A DNA stretch of 64,000 nucleotides. It comes from Saturnia japonica (Eukaryota; Arthropoda; Insecta; Lepidoptera; Saturniidae). A program made the translations under genes and the position numbers. Location: positions 1 to 64,000 of the forward strand of contig JAVKPJ010000072.1 in assembly GCA_033032175.1 (NCBI GenBank), in the 5' to 3' direction. Of this stretch, positions 54,662 through 62,336 are shown in pieces (the stretch's first letter is position 1; each line of letters begins with the position of its first letter). A model generated the notes under the pieces. That model did no database searches, had not been told where the DNA came from, and saw only the letters and a program-made list of their open reading frames with translations.

Positions 54662-57375
54662 TTATTGATGACACTCCATTTCGCCTTCATGGGAAGTCGC
54701 CGGCGTCTCAGTGACAACCGATGATGTCGAGGGCTGGGCCGGGTTCTTACCCCTGCTCCTGCCCCTATTCTTCTTCGCCCCGTTTTTGGTTGAGGGCGCA
54801 GGCTTACCACAATCCCTGCTACCCACTCGATGGGCAGCAGGACTGCCTGAAGCTGCGCAAACCGCACAGTGTGGCTCCGCACTGCACTCAACGGCTTTAT
54901 GCCCCGGTTGACTGCACCGGAAGCATAGCTGACTACAGTCAACCTGGCAGGTGCATTTATTGCCCAGATGTCCGGCTTGTAAGCATCTAAAGCATTTTCG
55001 AGACCGAGGCTCCAAGAGCTTAATTTGTGCCGACACCCACCCAATCAGAAGTCGTCGGCCGTCCGTGACTTTTTTCGCTGCCGCCACAGGACAAGAAACT
55101 ACAGCCGTACAGAGCCCCCTTAGCCCTGGACGTACTCCATTCGTTTTCACCTGCTCCCGGGGACATCCGCCAGTCTCGGCCACAGCAGCGATAACTTCAT
55201 CTGCTGTGACGGATTCGTCTAGGCCCGAGATACGAATGTCTGCACACCTCATGGGCCTGGATATTTTAATGCCCTCTGCTGGAAGCACCTCTTTAAATCT
55301 GGCTGCCAGGGCATCTGCTTTATCTCCACTGGCGGCACCAGGAATCTGGACAAGGTAACCACCGTTCGCTGCTCTCCTCCAACGGATCCTTCAATACCCA
55401 GGTCAGCCAGCTTGACGTTGGTTTTTATTCCTTGGAGCACCTGCAAGTAGGAAAAACCCTTCTTCTCCGCCTCCGGCTGCAGAGTAACTGACACCGCAGT
55501 TGTTCTTGGTGCTCGGAGTTTACGGCTCTTCTCCTTCTTAGGAGTTGACTTCTTCGATTTAGCTGGCTTTTTAGGGCGACCGTTCTTACCAACTAGCACC
55601 CATTCCCCTTCTACGGGTTTAGGCACTACCGGCTGCTCCCTATTTGTGGAAGGAGCTAACGAAGCTGGAATTGCCGTAGCATTGTTAGCCTTCTCCTTGG
55701 TTCCTCTTTTTACGTTTTTGACGGCTGACAACGGAGGAGTTGGAAGTTTAGAGGACCGTTCTTCAGGTACGAGTACTGCTTTTGCATTAGCATTCCTACG
55801 ATCTGCGGCCAATGGAGGTCGCATCCGCTCCTCCGGCGGGAGCCTGTTCTCCATAGCCTCTAGCCGAGCGAACATTATGTTTTCCATTCGGAGCATCGCC
55901 TGCTCGAATCTTTCAGCAGAGACTACTTGAGGCGGCTCCATCTGAATCCTCGACTCGCGCGGCTGCGGCAGGGGAGGAAATTCCTCCCTCGCCGCCTTCT
56001 TGCGAGGTGGCACAATCTGCTGCCCGGGCACCGTAATGGGCTGTGACGCCTGTGCTTGAGGGTGCAGCTGGCTTATTTGCACTCTCATATCAGCTAGCTC
56101 CTTTCGAAGCTCCGCCATCTCCGTCTGTTGACGGAGTAAGTCCTCTTTTAGGCGGTCATTGTCCGCTTTTAAGCGAGCCGTTTCACTATTTGTGGTCCGG
56201 CATTGGAGCACTTCCAAGATCTCTTTTAAAGAGTCTGCAGCATGGTTTAAGGCTTTTTGGAAAGTCCCCTTCAGATTGCCGGATCTCTTGGCTACTTTTA
56301 GAACCACCTCTACGCTCTTTTTAGCCAATTCGTTCAGGTCAAGAGTAGCCTCCGGTTGATTTGTACCATGCGCCCTAGTGGCAACTCGGAGTTGCCTGGC
56401 TTCCTCATCCAGGTCTGCCACCTCTTGCTCCGCACGGAGACGGAGCTCTTCCTGCTCAAGGCGGATTAATTCCTTTTGTGCCACATACTGACCCACATAT
56501 TTACCTGTGGTCGGTGGGCGACCCCTGCCTTTCTTCGCGGGAGTTATACGAGCATCCTTCGTGATATTGTCCGGCTCAACGTCAGAACCCGCCTCTGGGG
56601 CAGAACCTTCATCCAAGTTTTTCCCTTTCCGCTTTCGGAAAAACTTACTTAAGCAAGGATACTCACTCCCCTCAATGGATTCAACGGTCTCAAAGGTGTC
56701 CGCACTGCAGTTACTACTGTCTGAGAGACATTCAACAGACGCCATTCTTTCAAGAGCCGGCAGCCTTTCCAGTACAACAATTGGTGAAGCACCAGAAGTC
56801 CTTGAGCAAGCCAAAGTCGTCGGAGTAGTTGAGTCTCGCAACAATTCGCCCCCCCCAGAAAACGCGGGGCAGCCCGGGCCAAGCCCGGAGAGGGATTCTC
56901 CAGCACGAGTAGTGCTGGTACCCTCCTGGGGTAGTTTACTATTTACTGTTGCACTGTCCATCATGTTTTCTTCATCGGATACCCATTTTCGCGCCAAAGT
57001 CATCGTGTTTAAATCCAACTCATGCAAAATTTTGCCCCCCCCAGAAAACGTGGGGCAGCCCGGGACAAGCCCGGGGAGGGATTCTCCGGTTAAGGTACCC
57101 TCCTGGGGTAGTTCAAATTGTAATTTTGCACTATCCATGTTAAACGATCGATCAGTAGTCCATTTTCGTGCCATAGTCGTCGGTTTATCCATCAGTTCGA
57201 CATCCAAATCGTTTCCATCAAGAGTCCTTGTACTCGCCAAAGTAGTCGTTGTGTGTAAATTTCGCAAAGCTTTGCCCCCCCCAGAAAACGTGGGGCAGCC
57301 CGAGACGTGCTCGGAGAGGGATTCTCCCGTTAGGGTACCCTCCTGGGGTAGTCGATTTTTCAACTTTGCGTCCAT
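54662..57375 (-). pseudogene. T13 ORF1 (Gag) with three N-terminal LPQEGT modules
   Basis: About 905 codons, longer than the other Gags because of three tandem modules (M-D-x-K-L ... LPQEGT ... GCPTFSGGG ... TTLA) at the N-terminus, each with its own in-frame Met. Then AKKGRGRPPTTGKYVG, coiled coils (LIRLEQEELRLRAEQEVADL; NSETARLKADNDRLKEDLLRQQ), RLEAMENRLPPEERMRPPLAADRR, basic tracts, the core MRCADIRISGLDESVT, and the knuckles CFRCLQAGHLGNKC, CFRCSQPGHKAVEC and CAVCAASGSPAAHRVGSRDC. There is one frame break near 55340. Confidence 0.9.
56845..57375 (-). repeat. T13 tandem LPQEGT modules (three copies) with coding hairpins
   Basis: Modules of about 150-210 bp. Hairpins in the sense strand: CCGAG/CUCGG at 57300-57314, CCCGGG/CCCGGG at 57059-57075, CCGGGC/GCCCGG at 56874-56888, each followed by GCCCC...GGGGGC with a CGUUUUCU loop. 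The arms change together: GAG pairs with a UCG side, GGG with a CCG side. Confidence 0.78.
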
Positions 57376-57636
57376 ACTTCCTTACTCCTCTTCCAGTTCG
57401 CAGTACGCCTGCCAGGCCGGTATGAAAACCACCAGTCCCGCCAGCCGCTGTCCGGAAATGGGCCCTTGGGACTCAACTTGAGCCCTCATCGGCCCCAACC
57501 CGGTACTGAGTGCGCTGCTCACACGCCACACCCAGGAGTATTTATCGGCTCTCCAGCCTAGATCCGTAGTGTTCAGCGTGACAGGGTCACCTCGAGAAGG
57601 ATGTGGTTCTTCACCACGCACTACGGTCTTGAGGTG
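57376..57636 (-). other. T13 5' UTR (B type)
   Basis: Close copy of the T7 5' UTR at 35226-35487. No ORF is supported. Confidence 0.65.
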
Positions 57637-57738
57637 GCAGGCTAAGGCTCTCTCTGAAAGGAAAGAGCTGTATTGCGCCTGTGGGTCCACCCCCTGCAGA
57701 TCAGAGATACAAGTACCTCATCACGCCTGCTCGACCCC
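57637..57738 (-). ncRNA. T13 candidate divergent ribozyme
   Basis: Nearly identical to the T7 candidate (P2 GCAGGC/GCCUGC, long P4-like hairpin, possible P1 GGGUC/GACCC). One P4 base change here is not compensated. Weak candidate. Confidence 0.33.
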
Positions 57739-57747
57739 AACCTAACC
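57739..57747. repeat. Telomeric repeat remnant between T13 and T14
   Basis: AACCTAACC. Confidence 0.9.
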
Positions 57748-57768
57748 TTTTTTTTTTTTTTTTTTTTA

Positions 57769-57853
57769 CGTGGGGAAATCCTGCATGGATCCGCCTCCTG
57801 AGCCGGGCAGCTCGAGAGGGGTATGTCAGACTCTTACTGACTAAAACCCCACG
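57769..57853 (-). other. T14 3' cloverleaf
   Basis: A-type fold. Arm 2 has one changed base (cctgagcc for cccgagcc). Confidence 0.78.
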
Positions 57854-58093
57854 GTGTTCCTCCTTCACCCATTTGGCCGGGGAGTAGGGACAGCTTACGC
57901 ATTACTTCTACTCGCCCGACGGGTGTAGGCCCCTCATAAGGGGCCACCTTCAGCGGTCTGAGGGGTCGAGGTGTGTGACACCCTCCGACGAACCTACGAG
58001 GGGCGCATCGAACATTGATGCGCCACGCCTCGGGCCTGTGCATTAGCTGCAAGGGCGAAGGACGTGCCCGCGTCCGACACCCGCAGGCCGTTT

Positions 58094-58850
58094 TTACGGC
58101 GGCAGGAGGTCATTCCTGACCCTGCGCCGCCGGGTTCGTCGACCGCGGGAGGGGAGCTCTGACGTCTGCTCCCTCTCCCTCTCCGCCGCCTCCTTTGCGA
58201 GCATGACGTCCTCGCAGAATGAGGCGACGGAGTTCCACCCGCTCTCACCCCCGACCATGGATGAAACGACGGTCGGGAGTGAGAGATCGGGCCCTATAGC
58301 CGCGATGAGGTCGCGGCGTGACGAGTCCCATGCGGGACAGGCGGCAAGTGTATGCTGCGCGTTGTCGACCGCGCAGCCACAATGATGGCACCCAGTTGTT
58401 GGCTCTCGTCCTATGCGACACAGGTAACTCCCGAAACATCCGTGTCCCGAGAGCACCTGCGTCAGCCGGAAGGTTAGGGTGCCGTGCCGCCTCCGTACCC
58501 ACGCCGTCAAATGAGGCCTCACGGCCTCGACGGTCGTCACGCCGGCGCTGGGGTGCTCCAGTCGTCGGTCCCACTCCGCCATGACTATGATCTGGTGGAG
58601 CTCTGCCCTCCGCGCCTCGATCTCACGAGGCGCAGGTCGTATTCCTCTCTCCAACGCCTCCCGCGCCACTTGTAGAGCGACGCGAGGGCTTCCGCCTCCA
58701 GATCCCATGGCGGAGATCCGGCCAGTAGGGAGGCTGCCTCGAAGGAGATCGTGCGATATCCCCGGGCTGCTCTGACGGCCATCGCTCTCTGCGGCTTGCG
58801 CAGAGCGGCGATATTACGGGCCGCCAGGTTCTCAGCCCACACCGGGGACC
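58094..58850 (-). pseudogene. T14 ORF2 remnant (C-terminal domain)
   Basis: Covers ENLAARNIAALRKPQRAM to the stop, with the complete CCHC finger GCHHCGCAVDNAQHTLAACPAW and the C-terminal arginine-rich tail SRGRRTRRRRVRNDLLPP. One base is missing near 58662 (cctcccgcgcc). The RT core is absent because of truncation. Confidence 0.88.
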
Positions 58851-58864
58851 CCAACCTAACCTAA

Positions 58865-58866
<2 letters not shown>
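58851..58866. repeat. Telomeric repeats between T14 and T15
   Basis: CCAACCTAACCTAACC, about three units. Confidence 0.9.
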
Positions 58867-58900
<34 letters not shown>

Positions 58901-58901
<1 letters not shown>

Positions 58902-58981
58902 GTGGAGAAACCCATCATGGGTACACACCCGCCCGGGGGGACGAGTGGTTATGTGAGACTCCTACTCACTAAAACTCCACG
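58901..58981 (-). other. T15 3' cloverleaf
   Basis: C-type: closing stem CGUGGAG/CUCCACG, arm 1 GUGAG/CUCAC, arm 3 ACCC/GGGU. Same fold as T11 and T12. Confidence 0.8.
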
Positions 58982-59083
58982 GTGTACCATCCGCCGCCAT
59001 ACTGGGGCGACGCGGGCACTGCGCTGGCATTCTGCCGCGCCGCCCCGGCGGCCGGCCCGGCTAAACCGGGCCCCGGCCTAAAT

Positions 59084-59116
59084 AGGAGACGGCTCAGTAC
59101 ACCCTAGCCGTCTCCT
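59084..59116 (-). other. T15 3' UTR 11-bp hairpin
   Basis: Perfect stem AGGAGACGGCU/AGCCGUCUCCU with an 11-base loop. T11 and T12 keep the stem as GAGACAGU/ACUGUCUC, changed on both sides. Confidence 0.65.
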
Positions 59117-59176
59117 CCGTCCGCCGAGCCTGTGCAATGAGAAGACGGGCCCCCCGACCCGTCTCCTCTGGCTCGG

Positions 59177-62100
59177 CTAGGGTGGCGGGAGTTGGCGAAT
59201 GAACCGCCTCCTCCTGCCACCCGTTCTTCTTTGTCGGAGAGGGCCGCTCAGGGGATCCCCCTCGCGTGCCCTCTCCGCAGCCTCCTTCTGCGAGATGACT
59301 TCCTCGCAGAAGGAGGCCATCGCCTTCCATGCATTCTCGCTGCCGAGCATGGCTCTCACCACACTCGGCAGCGAGAGGTCTCCTCCAACAGCTACGGCCA
59401 GAGTGCGGCGCTGCCCCACCCACGCAGCACACTCGGAGAGAGTGTGCTGCGCCGTGTCTTCTGCAGCCCCGCACTCGTGGCACGTAGTGTTCGGTTCCCT
59501 CCTGGCAATCTTGTGCAGGTACCATCCGAAACAACCATGTCCGGATAGCACCTGCACAAGTCTAAAGCTCAGGGAGCCATGCTCCCTGGCGCACCAATCC
59601 CGGAGGACCGGGCGGACGGCGTCTATGGTATAACGCCCATAGCGCGCGTCCGCCAGGTCCTCCTCCCATCTCCTAGTGACCTCCTCCCGGGCCTCCCGCC
59701 GGACCCTGTCTACCTCTGTGGGAGCTGGAAGCTCCCCCAACGCTCTCCTCGCCGCCGTGAATTTGTACACGGCGGCGAGCACCTCCGCCTCCAGCTCCCA
59801 CGGCGGGGAGCCGGCAAGAACCATGGCCGCCCCCGCGGACACCGACCGGTACCCGCGGATGACCCTGAGCGCCACGACACGCTGCGTAGCACGCAACACG
59901 CGTCTGTTCGTGGCGCTAAGGGCATCCGACCAGATCGGTGCCCCGTAGACGGCCATGCTCCTCACTACTCCGGCAAACAAGCGGCGACAGCTCGCGCCCG
60001 GCCCTCCCGAATTCGGAAGAAGCCTGCCGAGAGCCGCCGCCGCTCCCACTATCCGCGGTTCGAGCCCCTTAAAGTGGGACTCGAACCGCCAGCGTCCGTC
60101 CAGGATGAGGCCCAGATATTTCATCTGGGCCCCAACCCGGACCCTCACCCCCTCTACATTTATGTGGGCCCCAGGAGGCGGCCCACACCGAGGCCCATGA
60201 AAGAGTATGGCCTCGGTCTTCTCGGCCGCCACCCTGAGGCCCAACGCCTTTATGCGCCCGACCACGAGGGCAGTGCCCTCTGTGGCCAGGCGCGCCACCT
60301 CTTCAAAGGTCCCCCCCTGGGCCACGACTAGGGTGTCGTCCGCGTAGCAAAGCACCCGAATCCCCGAAGGGAGCGCTACGCGGAGCACCCAGTCGTAGCC
60401 CATGTTCCACAGGAGCGGCCCCAAACACCGACCCCTGTGGAACACCGCACCCCACGTGCCGCCGAACCACATTGCCCCTCCCGTCCGTGAAGGCGACCTC
60501 CCTGCCCTGGAGGTAGTCCCCCAACAGCCGCCGCAGGTACGAGGGCACTCCGAAAAACCTGAGCGCCTCCCGTATAACACCATGCGGCAGACTGTTGAAG
60601 GCGTTGGCGATGTCGATCGACACCGCCAACAACCTACCTCCCCCCTCGGCCGCCTCCGCAGACCACTCCTTCAGGGTGGAGAGGGCGTCCAACGTTGAAC
60701 GCCCTCTCCGGAAACCGAACTGCCGATCTGATAGCACCGGCCCAACTTCCGCCATGTGCCGGACGACACGAGACGCCAGAATACGCTCCAGCATCTTCCC
60801 CGTGTCGTCCAGCAACACAAGGGGCCGGTACGAGGACGGGCAGTCCGGGGGGCGACCCTCCTTCCCGAGAAGGCAAAGTCGCCCCATCTTCCAGAGCTTC
60901 GGGAACCGTCCAACCGACAGACATCGGTTGAACAGCTCCCGAAGCTCTCCCCCCATGTGGTCCAGCGCCACACTTAACAGCCGGCCCGGAACCCCGTCAG
61001 GGCCTGGCGCCCTCCGCTTGTTGCGGAGGCGCTCCACCACCGACCCCATCTCCTCCTCAGTGACAGGGGGGGGTGGCAAACAGTTCCTCCGCAACAGCAC
61101 TCCCATCTGACATGGGAGGCGGGAGGAGCTCCGGAGCGTCGGGCAGCAACGTGGCCACGACCCTCCCCAGGACCTCTGAGTCTAGGGAGTCGGTTAAAGG
61201 GGGCGCCTGCCCCCGGAACTTCTTCCGGGCTACCCGGTACGGGCGCCCCCATGGGTCCCTGTCTAGAGTCCTAAGGAGCTCCTCCCACTGCTCATCCTTT
61301 GCCCGGCTGATGGCCACCTGCAGAGACTTCCTGGCTTCCCTGTAGAGGCCAAGCAGCTGGGCCTCCTCCCCCTCTGCATGAGTTTGCCGCCGGCGGCAGC
61401 GTTGAAGCCGCCGACGCGCCGCGGAGCAGGCCCCCGGAGCTCGGCAATCTCCGGGGTCCACCAATACACCGCCCGCCTGTTTTGCGGGCGGTTGTTGCCC
61501 CGTGGCATCGACGCGTCGCAGACCGCCGTAAGGGCCTTACGGAAACGGCCCGCGATCGCGTCGATCTCTTCTTCACTAGGAGCCGGCGCGCGCCAGCTCT
61601 GGACGATGGCCGCCTCTTCAGCAAGTTGCCGATTGAGGCGGCTCACCACCCATCGGGGGAACATAACCCCCCCCAGAGCCTGGCGCGCCGGCACCCTCTG
61701 AGGAGGTGGAGACCCCCAAACCGGATATACCGGTGGTCTGACCAAGGTCTCCACCTCCTCCAGCACCCTCCAATCCTGCACACGGCGTGCGACAGATGGC
61801 GTGGCGAAGGAGACGTCCACCACGGACCCTCCGTTCTGTCGCACGCACGTGTGCACCGCCCCTCGGTTGAGGAGGGACAGCCCAGCTTGGACTGCCCACT
61901 CCTCCACCACTGCCCCTCTTGGGTCCGTGGCCACCCCTCCCCATGCCCGTGACTTGGCGTTAAGGTCGCCAAGCAGGACGATGGGAAGTGGTGACAGCCG
62001 CCTAACCACCGGCCCCGGGAGTCGAGAAACGACTCGAACTCCCTCAGAGGCCGGTTTTGGGGAGAAGTACACACCTACTACCCCGTACCCTCCCCAGGCG

Positions 62101-62334
62101 GCCGCCACGAAACCCTGACCCCCTCTCCTTGATGGAGAGGGGGGACCCCGTACTATAGATAGCTACGGAGCCGTCAAGGTCACCCGCCCAATAAGGTTGG
62201 GCGGGGACACAGTACGGCTCCGCAGCCACTGCGACATTAATGCTCCACTCCGCCACTGATTGCACAAATAGGTCTTGTGCAGTGGCGGAGTGGTTCAAAT
62301 TCGACTGGAGGTAGCTGGTACGATTGTGCTGCAT
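59177..62334 (-). pseudogene. T15 ORF2: endonuclease-RT, frameshifted
   Basis: ATG at 62334 (MQHNRTSYLQSNLNHSATAQDLFVQS). The endonuclease shows AEPYCVPAQPYWAGD, IVLLGDLNAKSRAWG (L for the usual F) and a damaged SDH region. The RT shows SYRPLVLLDDTGKMLERI, FGFRRGRSTLDALSTL, VSIDIANAFNSLPH, GVPQGSV, then a frame change, and YADD (60335-60346). The C-terminus has CHECGAAEDTAQHTLSECAAW (CCHC). Breaks fall near 62100, 61700, 61400, 61070 and 60450. TAA is at 59177. Confidence 0.89.
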
Positions 62335-62336
62335 TA
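62332..62336 (-). promoter_or_regulatory. T15 UAAUG stop-start
   Basis: ORF1 TAA and ORF2 ATG overlap by one base, so family C uses the same coupling as family A. Confidence 0.83.

Larger units (their letters stand above)
51102..57738 (-). mobile_element. T13: full-length element, A-like ORFs with B-like 5' end
   Basis: About 6.6 kb with a 63-base poly(A), the longest tail here. The cloverleaf, ORF2 and Gag core are A-like but clearly diverged. The ORF1 N-terminal modules and 5' UTR are B-like (as in T7), and there is no A-type ribozyme. It is the least damaged two-ORF element: ORF2 needs only two homopolymer corrections and ORF1 one. Confidence 0.91.
57748..58850 (-). mobile_element. T14: 5'-truncated family A element
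   Basis: About 1.1 kb: 20-base poly(A), cloverleaf, 3' UTR and the C-terminal quarter of ORF2. The 5' junction reads TTGGGGT|CCCCGG, with the same five extra bases as T6. Confidence 0.9.

Noticed and set aside
376..58898. Poly(T) runs as transcription terminators
   Set aside because: On the sense strand they are poly(A) tails directly after a conserved 3' end and before TTAGG repeats.
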